This document shows positions 8,239-16,374 of a DNA stretch of 64,000 nt, piece after piece. This stretch comes from Nannocystis sp. (GTDB lineage: Bacteria; Myxococcota_A; Polyangia; Nannocystales; Nannocystaceae), in NCBI RefSeq assembly GCF_016714285.1, contig NZ_JADJNN010000040.1:24442-88441 (forward strand). Reading direction: 5' to 3'. Made by a program: the position numbers and the translations under genes. The notes under the pieces were generated by a model that was given only the letters and a program-made list of their open reading frames with translations, was not told where the DNA came from and made no database searches. Position 1 is the stretch's first letter; the number at the start of each line of letters is the position of its first letter.

Positions 8239-8583
8239 TCACCCGTGCTCGAGTCGATGGTGGTTGCCGGTGCTCCCGGTGGTGTCGACTGTCCCCTCAC
8301 CAGTCGAGGTGTCACGCCAATGTGTAGCCCGCGCCCGGGCGCCGGTCGGTAGCGCTGGGTCCTTCGCGTCGACGATCTGGTTGCTGCAGTGCCAGTAACC
8401 CGGCTGCTCACCGCAGGACGGGCAGCCCCGCGAAGTGGTTGCAGCATGCGCAGATTCCGTGACGTCAGGTGCCGAAGCGAACGAGATAGTTCTTCGCAGC
8501 CGGGTCTTGCCGGGAAGGAGCGATCTCCAAGATCGCGTCGGATTATCCATTTTTAAGGTTATTTCCGTCAATCGTTCCCACAC
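8239..8583 (-). CDS. Possible small zinc-ribbon protein, perhaps decayed
   Basis: The interval 8180-8803 between the two operon blocks has lower G+C and no clear plus-strand gene. On the minus strand one frame contains a convincing zinc-ribbon-like motif (RGCPSCGEQPGYWHCSN). After the TGA at 8239 the same frame continues with coding-looking sequence (LEHQRWLDHAHKQEHQRYSN) into the antisense of the hydrolase gene. This may be a short regulatory zinc protein with a nonsense mutation or sequence error, or a chance frame. The start (ATG near 8583, or later) is not resolved. Confidence 0.25.
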   Translation of the reverse strand: MWERLTEITLKMDNPTRSWRSLLPGKTRLRRTISFASAPDVTESAHAATTSRGCPSCGEQPGYWHCSNQIVDAKDPALPTGARARATHWRDTSTGEGTVDTTGSTGNHHRLEHG

Positions 8584-8792
8584 GGAGTTCCTGAAACGTG
8601 TCGATATTCGAGTGAACGGCGTAAGAAACGCGCTGTCACGTGGTGAATCAAACCCTGATGTCTCGTTCGGGGCAGGCCACCAAGAAGTGAATGAACAGTG
8701 AAATAGATTTCGATTGCGTCCAAATTTGTCATGTGAACTACGTTATTGACATTGCGCAGGCGGTGCAAGATCTTGTTGCAAGGCGATCGAGC

Positions 8793-8800
8793 AAGGAGGT
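8793..8800 (+). promoter_or_regulatory. Perfect Shine-Dalgarno (AAGGAGGT) deciding the start at 8804
   Basis: AAGGAGGT lies three bases before ATG 8804. That ATG is in the same frame as the Gly-rich repeat protein but is followed by ACT and TGA. The strength of this site argues that 8804, not the unsupported GTG at 8837, is the natural initiation codon. Confidence 0.55.
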
Positions 8801-8803
8801 ATC

Positions 8804-9463
8804 ATGACTTGAATCCTCGATCGTGAACGCGGTATTGTGAATACGTCAATGAACAGTAGATTACCTCATCTTCGCACGGTTCTGGCCCCGGAATATGCGA
8901 GCTTTCGCGACACGGAACTCGGGCCGATTAGCCGCAGTGCTCGGCCCCAAAATATCCCCGAGGATCTGGAATTCTCGCTGTCCGATATCGGAAGCGCCTT
9001 CAAAAAGGTGGGATCCGTCGTCGCCAAGCATGCGCCGGCGGTGCTCTCGGTCGCGAAGGGCGCCGCAGCGGGGTCGGCGTTCGGACCGTACGGTGCCCTC
9101 GCAGGGGCGCTGCTGACAGGGGTCAGCAGCGGCCTCCAGTCGGCGAGCCCATCGAATTCGACGGCATCAAAGGTGGGTTCGGTCCTGGGTAGCGTGACGT
9201 CGCTGGCGGGCCCAGCGACCGGTGGTGGACGCGGTGGTGGCTTGACGTCGCTGGCGGGCCTAGCGACCGGTGGGGGACGCGGTGGTGGCTTGACGTCGCT
9301 GGCGGGCCTAGCGACCGGTGGGGGTCGTGGTGGTTCGGTCCTGGGTGGCTTGACGTCGCTGGCGGGCCTAGCGACCGGTGGGGGTCGCGGCGGGGGCGCG
9401 AGCGCGTCCTCTGCGACGCAGCTCCTCGGGTTGTTGAGCCGCCCGAGGTCCGTCAGGCGGTAA
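8804..9463 (+). CDS. Gly-rich tandem-repeat protein with hydrophobic helix region
   Basis: From GTG 8837 the protein has 208 residues. From the better-supported ATG 8804 it gains 11 codons, but codon 3 reads TGA. A short N-terminal region precedes an amphipathic/hydrophobic segment (FKKVGSVVAKHAPAVLSVAK, then GSAFGPYGALAGALLTG), which resembles a membrane-active helix pair. The C-terminal half consists of four copies of a 16-residue unit around TSLAGLATGGGRGG. No family was recognised. It opens the second operon block of the element. A secreted or virion membrane-perturbing role is possible, by composition only. Confidence 0.5.
9194..9400 (+). repeat. Coding tandem repeat, 48-bp unit, four copies
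   Basis: The unit runs from TGACGTCGCTGGCGGGC through a Gly/Arg-rich end. Copies start near 9194, 9242, 9290 and 9350; the last is preceded by a 12-bp insertion encoding SVLG. Copies 2-4 are nearly identical, suggesting recent expansion by slippage or recombination. Confidence 0.85.
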
Positions 9464-9468
9464 CCGCC

Positions 9469-9602
9469 ATGACGCTCGGAAGGATGGGCCAGGAGAGCGT
9501 TCCGGTCGCACACCGGCCGGTCCCGTCGAGATTCCCGTACAGGCGTTCGCCGTCCTCGACCTGGAGATGTGGACAGCCGAGGAGCTCGGCGACTACCCGT
9601 GA
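9469..9602 (+). CDS. Very small element protein, about 44 residues (one apparent frameshift)
   Basis: ATG 9469 starts MTLGRMGQESVPVAHRPVP. After one missing G near 9526 the frame continues as VEIPVQAFAVLDLEMWTAEE and stops at TGA 9600-9602. This leaves only 9 bases before the next ATG. The downstream half has strong coding character (hydrophobic-acidic alternation, high third-position G+C). Function is unknown; the exact fit between two co-directional genes supports it being real. Confidence 0.4.
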
Positions 9603-9611
9603 GGTCCGGCC

Positions 9612-10148
9612 ATGAACGACACGCTCCTCCAAACGTGGCTCGAATCCATCCAAAGCGGCAGGAGGCTCTCGCTGCAGGACATGCTGGCCCAGCTCGCGGA
9701 ATCTGACCCGAGATTGGCCCCCTTCACCCGCTTCTTGGCGCAGGAGCGGGCGCCGCGGGGCGGGCAGGAGGACCAGGTAGTGGTCGAGTCGACCGCCGAG
9801 GACGTCGACGAACCGGACCCGGACCACTCCGAGCTTCATGCGGTCAGATCGCGGCTGAAAGAGGCGCGTCGGGTTGAGCGGACGCTCCTGCGAATGGACG
9901 CGGAACTCCAGGAGCTCCGCACGCGAAACGAGACGCTGGCCGCGGCGCTCGGCGCATGCCCGATGTGCTGGGGCGAGGACCCCGAGTGCGAAGAATGCGA
10001 CGGTCGAGGTCATCCCGGCGCCGCCAAACCCGATTCGGAGCTGTTCCATCACTTCATAATTCCCGCGGTCCGCCGAGTCGAACGTCTCGGGATGTGGGCC
10101 CAACAACCCGGTAACACTGCGAAAAGAAAGTCAGAGATCCAGCAATGA
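9612..10148 (+). CDS. Coiled-coil protein with DnaJ-like zinc-finger motif
   Basis: The 178-residue protein starts with a helical segment (NDTLLQTWLESIQSGRRLSL). An acidic linker and a coiled coil follow (residues about 78-112), then a double CxxC cluster (CPMCWGEDPECEECDGRG) that resembles one zinc centre of the DnaJ central domain. The C-terminus is helical and basic. A Shine-Dalgarno GAGG precedes ATG, and its TGA overlaps the next ATG (ATGA coupling). It may be a zinc-stabilised assembly or scaffold factor of the element. The zinc centre is a motif call only, and no J domain is present. Confidence 0.55.
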   Translation: MNDTLLQTWLESIQSGRRLSLQDMLAQLAESDPRLAPFTRFLAQERAPRGGQEDQVVVESTAEDVDEPDPDHSELHAVRSRLKEARRVERTLLRMDAELQELRTRNETLAAALGACPMCWGEDPECEECDGRGHPGAAKPDSELFHHFIIPAVRRVERLGMWAQQPGNTAKRKSEIQQ

Positions 10149-10736
10149 CGATGCCATACTACGGTGAAGATCTTCCCGAGGACTACGAGAGCGACGAGAG
10201 CGACGAGAGCGACGAGAGCGACGAGGCTGCCCGAGGAGGTCGTCGCTTCCGCAGGCGTTCCCGTCGCCCGCGGGTCACGCTCGCCGATCGCGCGACCCGC
10301 CGGCAACTATGTCACGCAGGTCCAGCTGCAGGCAGCCTTGGCCGATGTCCGCAGGCAAGTCGCCACCAACGCCACGGCGATCAAGACGCTGGAGGGGCGG
10401 ATCAACACGGTCAACCAGGAGCAGTCCCGCCTACGTCGCGACGTGACCGAGCAGAAGAAGCAGACCGACGGGCTGCGAAAGGACTTGAAGCAGACCCGCG
10501 AGATGGCGGCCTTGATGCCGCTGCTGACGCAGCCGAAATCGGTCGTGCTCAGCCGAGACGTGGATAGTCTCCTGCCTGCGGGCACCAAGGTTGTCGTCGA
10601 CAACAACGACATCTTCTCGTCCATGCTCCCGATGATGCTGCTCGGGGGCTCGGGGTTCACCGGAGGCGGTAGCAGCGACGGCTCCGACAATCTGACGATG
10701 ATGATGGTTATGATGCTCGCCTTTAGCAAGCGTTAG
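10145..10736 (+). CDS. Coiled-coil element protein with acidic repeat N-terminus and Gly/Met-rich C-terminus (frameshifted)
   Basis: ATG 10145 overlaps the upstream stop. The N-terminus carries a (S-D-E) repeat from a repeated GAGAGCGAC, then a basic patch. The frame shifts near 10290-10300 into a long coiled coil (TQVQLQAALADVRRQVATNA to MAALMPLL, about 75 residues). After a short beta region (VVVDNNDIFSSMLPMMLL) comes a Gly/Ser loop and a Met-rich hydrophobic end (NLTMMMVMMLAFSKR). Reconstructed length is about 196 residues. Alternating coiled coil and sticky termini suggest a fibre, spike or scaffold protein. No family was recognised. Confidence 0.5.
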
Positions 10737-10770
10737 GTCGCTCGACGCCGGACCTCGAAGGAACTTCCAA

Positions 10771-11424
10771 ATGAACATCTTCAATTTCGTCATGGGACGG
10801 TTGCTGGCAGAGCGGCAGGGGGTGACCGACAGCGACGCCGTCAATCGCACGGGGTTGATCAGCGCCCTGGTACCCGGCACCTCCGGGCTCGTGGCGGGCG
10901 CCGTGTTTGCCCGCCGCTCCGCCGAGAATACTCCGATCAGTGATCCGGTCGCGAACACGAACAAATTCGTCACGACGACCGACGCCGGAAAGGTGGACGT
11001 CGGGGTCGACAGGTCGGAGGTGGTGACGGTGCCCGATTTCGCAGGATACCCGGACTCAGGTACCCGGAAGATAGTCGCTAACGAACGGGGCCTGTTCTGT
11101 CAAGCTTTCGCCAAAGCAGATGAGAAAGACCAGGTGCCCGGGTCGGGCACGGTGGTTAATCGGGGCACGCCAGTCACCCTCACGCTGCCCATGACGCGAT
11201 CCACCGTCCTCGTGCCCAATTTCAACGGGATTCAAGACGAGGAGGCTGCGCAGAAACTTGCCAAGGACAAAAATGTCACGGTCAAGGTGATCGTGGCGGA
11301 GGAGTTCCAGCAGCACCCGGGCGCAGATGAGAAGGTATCCTGGGGTAAGGAGGTTCTAGTGTGCCTGCCGAAAGCCCGAAATCAGCCGGCTCAGCCCAAA
11401 CAGGCAAAAGCGCAGCACCTATAG
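10771..11424 (+). CDS. PASTA-domain protein of the element
   Basis: The 217-residue protein starts at ATG 10771 after GAAGGAAC. Residues about 30-50 are hydrophobic (GLISALVPGTSGLVAGAVFA). Two PASTA-like units follow (VVTVPDFAGY to GTPVTLTLP and STVLVPNFNGIQDEEAAQKL to EVLVCLPKA). PASTA domains usually bind uncrosslinked peptidoglycan or beta-lactam-like ligands. Here they occur without a kinase or penicillin-binding domain, next to a protease-lytic transglycosylase fusion. This points to envelope targeting of a secreted or virion enzyme complex. The PASTA call rests on the typical valine-proline beginnings and the glycine-threonine ends. Confidence 0.65.
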   Translation: MNIFNFVMGRLLAERQGVTDSDAVNRTGLISALVPGTSGLVAGAVFARRSAENTPISDPVANTNKFVTTTDAGKVDVGVDRSEVVTVPDFAGYPDSGTRKIVANERGLFCQAFAKADEKDQVPGSGTVVNRGTPVTLTLPMTRSTVLVPNFNGIQDEEAAQKLAKDKNVTVKVIVAEEFQQHPGADEKVSWGKEVLVCLPKARNQPAQPKQAKAQHL

Positions 11425-11427
11425 ACG

Positions 11428-14400
11428 ATGCAAATGGATCCGGGTCTTCAGGAGTTGATCGCCGAGGGCGACTCTGAGGAGGAGGTCCCGCTCTTGATAC
11501 GTGTCAGGGAGCGGGACCTCGTTCCCCGGAGCATCCGCATCATCGCCGATTTCAGCGACATCGTGACATGCCGCGTGCGTCGCGGGGACATCCTAGCGAT
11601 TCGGGCCCACCCGGCGGTGCTCAGCATGAAGGCCCCGACCATCGTCGCGTCGGAGGCGGAGATCGACGACGGCGACGACTTGTCGCCCGACGGCATGCAA
11701 TCTGACGAGCGTCGACCCTCAGAGGTGATCGCTACGGGTAGGGGGATCGTCGTCGGTGTCATCGACTGGGGCCTGCCCTGGGGTACGATCCCGCAGACTT
11801 CGACGCGCACGGACGTGGTACGCACGGTACTCATACCACCGGCATCGCGTGCGGGAACGGCCGGGCGGGGGGACCCGTGGGCGTGGCTCCGGAGAGCGAC
11901 ATCGTATTCGTCAACATCTCGCCGCTCAACGTGGGCGTTCAGGAACGGCTCAGCAATTCCGTGGCGCTGCTCGAGGCCGTCGATTTCATAGCGCGGACCG
12001 CCGGCGAGCGACCGTGGGTCATCAACGTGAGCATGGGCAACCAGGCGGGCCAGCACGACGGCCTCACACTGGTCGAGCGGGCCCTCGACAACTGCGTGAT
12101 GGCCGGTCCGGGGCGCGTGTGCGTACAGAGCACCGGGAATTACTACAACCGCAGCGCCCATGCGGCCGGGGTCGTTCGCCCGGGTGAACGGGAGACCATC
12201 CCGTTCACCGTCCCGACTCGGCTCGTGGCGCCCTGCGAGATCGATGTGTGGTTTTCGGGTCGGGACCGCATGCACTGCGAGCTTGTCGCGCCGGACGGGG
12301 GTGTCGCGCGGGCGACGCCGGGTCACCACGCCGTGATCGAACTCGAGGGGCGGAGGGTGGCGACCCTCTACAATCGACTCACCGATCCGAACAACGGCGA
12401 CAACGTCATCCGGATCTACTTGTATACCGGGGCGCCGGAGGGCGCCTGGCGAGTGAACCTGGACGCCGACGATGTCGTCGACGGACGGTATCACGTGTGG
12501 GTAGAGCGCAGCCGGGAAGGCGTCGCGCAGCAACCTCGCCTCGACGACGCCTGTGTCGCCCCGGCCTCGACGACGAACACGATATGCAACGGTTTTCGCA
12601 CGATCGCCGTGGGTGGCTACGACCCGCACGCCGACGGCTCTCCGCTGGCGCCGTTTAGCAGCTCTGGGCCAACGCGAGACGGCCGTCAGAAGCCCGACCT
12701 CGTCGCGCCAGGGGTCCGGATTCTGGCAGCGAGGAGCGCGCCACGCGGAGCACCTGCGGATCGCAAGTACCTCACCAGGATGTCGGGGACCAGCATGGCC
12801 GCGCCGTTCGTGACCGGTACCTGCGCGCTCATGCTGCAGGCGGCCGGACGTCCGCTTGACAATCGCGCGATGCGGTCGCTGTTGTTCGGCAGCACGCGTC
12901 CCGCGCCGCAACACGACCCGCAGCGTGTCGGCAGCGGATACCTCGACATCGCTGCGGCCGAGCGGGCGGCCCGTGAGGGCGTCCAGCCCGGATTCTCTGA
13001 GCCTCGTGTCCACCAGGAGCCAGATATGATTGACGCACGTTCATTCCTCGATTCGTCGGCCGAAGATGTAGAGTTGGACATCGACAACCCGGTGTGGGTT
13101 CGCCCGACGGACGAGCCGGTCGACCGCCGAGCGCCGGTGGTCGCGTGGGCCGACGCCTTGATCGACCATGGGGTGCGCGAGGCGGACGCGTTGCTGCCCG
13201 TCCTGCTCGAGCGGAGCGGCCTCCCGGGGGCGCTCGTGCCGTTCCGTGGCGGTGAAGCGCTGTCCGCGGCGGACTTGTTCGACGTCCTCACGGCGCAAGA
13301 GGGCGCGTTGAGCCGTTACCTGTTTCGCTTCCTCGCCGTGGTTGCGTTCCCCGGCGGTTTTCTGACCGCGAGAGGCCTTCGGGCTGGCGATCTGGTGATC
13401 CGTCGCAGCGTCGAGCGCAACGGCGGCGCACGGCTGGGGGTGCTCGCCGGGGACGAAGTGATCCCGTGGCCGGATCTGGCAGCGCTCGGTCTCGACACGG
13501 AGGAGCCGCGCGCCGGGTATTATGTGCATGTTGCCGACGCGGCGCGGGGCTTCACCAGCAGGGGACGCCGCGCGTGGCGCCTCGCAGGGCGGGACGGTCG
13601 CGTCCAGTCGGATCTGATGGTCGTGCGGATCCGAACGCCGGCGGCGAATGAGTGGGCCGAGAGCAGCCAGACCCCGACGCCCTCGATCTTCGTGATCTCC
13701 GACGGCCAGGCGGTCCTTCGTTCGGCGCCGCCGGAACTGGCGTCCCTGGGCCGCATGATCCCCAAGGGGAGCGAAGTGCGGATCATGGCCTCGCAGACAG
13801 TCGGCGGCAGGAGCTATGTCGAAGTGGTACAGTATCTGCCCGATGATATCGTCGACCCGCCCCACTATTGGGGCTGGACGGCGAAGTCCAACGTCAGTCC
13901 GAAGAAGATTGCCGTGACTGAGATGATTGCGAAGAACTATGATACCTTCATCCACGAGGCCAGCGAGAAATACGGGATCAAGGTCGAACAGATCCGTGCC
14001 ATCATGGCGACCGAATCGGGAGGAAAACCCGGGGCGACGAGCGGCTCGGCGTTCGGGTTGATGCAGATGACGAAGGACACCTGGCGCTACACCCGGGACA
14101 CGTACCACGAGCTCAAGAATTATGATTTCGCAAGCTACTGGAAGAATCCCCAGGTCAACATCCTCTTTGGAACCGCGACCCTCAAGTCCAAGATGGGATT
14201 GATCGGCGTCAGCCCTGACCACCCCGCTTCGCCGAGTTGGCGGTCGTCGCCTACAACGCCGGGAAGGCACGGTCAAAGCGGCGATCGCCAATGCGCGCGC
14301 CGCCGGCTCCGACGACCCGCCGTCTGATTGTCTGCAGGACGAGTATTTGAGGCCCGCCATCTGGAACAAGGGTAGGGACAAGAGCATCTGGACCTACTAT

Positions 14401-14535
14401 TTCACGGGTCGAGGCAAGAGAGACAACAAATCAGGCACCAAGGAGGAGGCCCTCGAGCTCAAGCTCAAGGAGGTCAAAGGTTACCCGGTGAAGGTGAAGA
14501 AGTACCTCGACGAACAGCAACAGCTCGGCCTGTGA
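11428..14535 (+). CDS. Subtilisin-like protease fused to SH3b and lytic transglycosylase domains (several frameshifts)
   Basis: The reconstructed protein is about 1035 residues. A short propeptide-like region is followed by an S8 peptidase domain. Its Asp lies in VGVIDWG (about residue 112), its His in GRGTHGTHTTGIACG (about 129) and its Ser in RMSGTSMAAPFVTG (about 453); the Asn-containing segment STGNYYNRS is near 232. A middle region (about 540-740) of unknown fold precedes an SH3b-like domain (IFVISDGQAVLRSAP to GWTAKSNV). The SLT-type domain has the catalytic ES in IMATESGGKPG, GLMQM and VVAYNAGKGT. Frames change near 11780-11800, 14225 and 14265. The gene is 3 bases after the PASTA gene. 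One chain able to cut protein and murein would suit envelope penetration or lysis. Confidence 0.75.
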
Positions 14536-14577
14536 CGGAGTTCAGGCCCGGAGGGCCCCAAGCCTCCCCTGACCTAG

Positions 14578-14632
14578 TCCATCGTGAACGCCGGGATCGG
14601 CATCGCCGGGATCGGCATCGTGAACGCCCATC
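14578..14632. repeat. Short nested direct repeats between the element operon and integrase
   Basis: CGGGATCGGCATCG occurs twice in tandem and is bracketed by two copies of TCGTGAACGCC. The 165-bp interval 14536-14699 has no gene and separates two converging 3' ends. It could be a recombinase accessory site or simple slippage; no perfect terminator hairpin was seen. Confidence 0.4.
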
Positions 14633-14699
14633 GCCCATGTACCGGACGTGCCGACGGGGCCTGACGATGATGAGGCTGGACCGTCGCTTGCGCCACCCG

Positions 14700-16266
14700 C
14701 TACGGACCCCCAGGACGTTCGGCCGAGGCTTTGACCGGTTGCTTGTCGCGTCGTGATTCGCGTGTCGCTGCCAAGGGCGGTGTGATGGCAGCCTCGACCT
14801 GCGCCCACGTCCCATCGTCCCGCCACCGCTTGTACCAGCGCCAGCAGGTCGTCGAGGCCGCGTAGGCCTCCGGGATGTCGCGCCAGCGGCCATGCGTGTG
14901 CAGCACCCAGCGGATGCCGTCGACCACGTTCCGCAGGTCGACCGGCTTGCCGCCGCGCGGTCGCTCGGCGTCGACGAGCGTGACGATCGCCGCCCACTGG
15001 GTATCGCGCAGCGGCTCGTACGGCGCTGCCAGCATGGCGCGGGTGGTGTTGCTCGCCTCGATGATGCGGCTGGCGGTGTGCTCGAGCGCCTGGCGGACGA
15101 CGGAGTCGGCGAGGTGGGCGTAGCGCTTCGTGGTCGTCGGCTGACGGTGGCCGAGCATCTGGCCGACGATCGCCAGGGGCACGCCGCCCATGAGGGCGTC
15201 GCTGGCGAAGGAGTGCCGCAGGTCGTGCAGGCGGACGTCGGGGATGCCGATGGCGGTGCGGATGCTGTTCCAGGTCAGGTTCAGACCCGTGAGCTTGAGG
15301 CCGTTGCGGGTGTGGACGACGAGGCCCTGCTTGCGGCTGCCGGTCTCGTCGTGGATCCGCCGGAGCAGGTTCAGCACCGGCGACGAGACCGGGACGCTAC
15401 GCTGGCCCGTCTTGGTGTCGGGGAGGTTGAGGCAGCTGTGTTGCCAGTCGACCATGGGCCAGGTGAGCTCGCGGATCTCGTCGCGGCGCAGGCCGGTGAG
15501 CGAGAGCAGCTGCAGGGCCCAGACGCCCATGCGGTTGATGTGGCCCTTGCAGCCGTGCGAGATCTGGAGGCCGCGCAGCAGCACCTCCTCGACGCGGGCG
15601 CGCTCCTCGGGGGTCAGGAAGCGCTCGCGAGTCTTCATCGTGAAGCGCCGGACCCCGTGGGCGGGGTTCTTCATGTCGGCCAGCTCCCAGTCGACGATGA
15701 TGCGGCGGTACAGGCTGCCGATGATGCAGAGCACGTAGTTGGCCGAGCCCGGGATGTGCTTCAGGCTGGCGTGCAGCGCCTGGACCTCGTGGCGGGTCAC
15801 GGTCTGGAAGTCGCGGTCGCCGAGCGCGGGGGAGGATGCGGCGGGCGACGAGGCGGCGGTAGCAGGTGGCGCTGTTGGGCTTGAGGTAGACGTCGACGAA
15901 CTCGCGGACGAAGCGCTCGGCCAGCTCGCCAACTGTCGCTCGCCGTGGTTCCGCCTGTTTCACAGGCTCGACTCGGCGCCCGGATGTCGGCGCGGTGGGG
16001 CCCGCGACCGGCTGGTCGGATGCCTCGCTGCGCGCCGCACCGCCGAGCATGAGCAGCGCACGCTGGCGCGCCTCGTCGACACCGAGCGTCGGGCTGAGCT
16101 GCCCGATCTTCTCGCGCCGGTACTTGCCGCCGACCTGGTATCGGACGAGAAACACCTTCTTGCCTGACGGCAGGACCCGTACGACGAAGCCGGACACGGC
16201 CGCGCAGGTCACCTCGTACACCTTGTCCTGTGGCTTGAGCTCGCGGACGCGGGCGGTCGTAAGCAT
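14700..16266 (-). CDS. Tyrosine recombinase (integrase) with appended DUF4096 transposase-type domain (one frameshift)
   Basis: The protein is about 520 residues. Residues 1-75 form a P4-type arm domain (DUF4102-like: YEVTCAAVSGFVVRVLPSGK, KIGQLSPTLGVDEARQRAL). A core-binding region with ERFVREFVDVYLKPNSATC comes next. The catalytic domain has Arg in TGLRRDE, the HxxR box in HDLRHSFAS, His in LGHRQPTTT and Tyr in KRYAHL. After residue about 400 comes a DUF4096-like segment (PYEPLRDTQWAAIVTLV, DGIRWVLHTHGRWRDIPEAY, WRWYKRWRDDGTW), normally the N-terminal part of IS5-family transposases. The frame changes near 15830. ATG 16266 is preferred because GGAGGG lies 6 bases upstream, versus none for ATG 16272. 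Confidence 0.8.
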
Positions 16267-16374
16267 CTCCATCCCTCCACCCCCACTGTTCGAGACAGAA
16301 TCGAGACAGGCAAGGGCCAAAAGGCGCCTGTCCGAAAGTACACATTATCTATCACAATGCCGCGCAGGGCGGAT
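16267..16374. other. Candidate attachment-site region at the right end of the integrated element
   Basis: Between the integrase start and the broken 3' end of the FG-GAP gene lie the direct repeat TCGAGACAG (two copies, 2 bp apart, near 16290-16308), an A+T-rich stretch (ACATTATCTATCACAAT) and the host-type motif CGCCTGTCC. Integrase-proximal junctions often hold the core and arm sites. The matching left site lies outside this window, so this is inference. Confidence 0.3.

Noticed and set aside
8239..8812. Recoding of TGA as a sense codon in the element (two in-frame TGA cases)
   Set aside because: Other element genes (for example ending at 2235, 5057, 6731, 10148 and 14535) use TGA as a normal stop, so sequence error or leader control is simpler.
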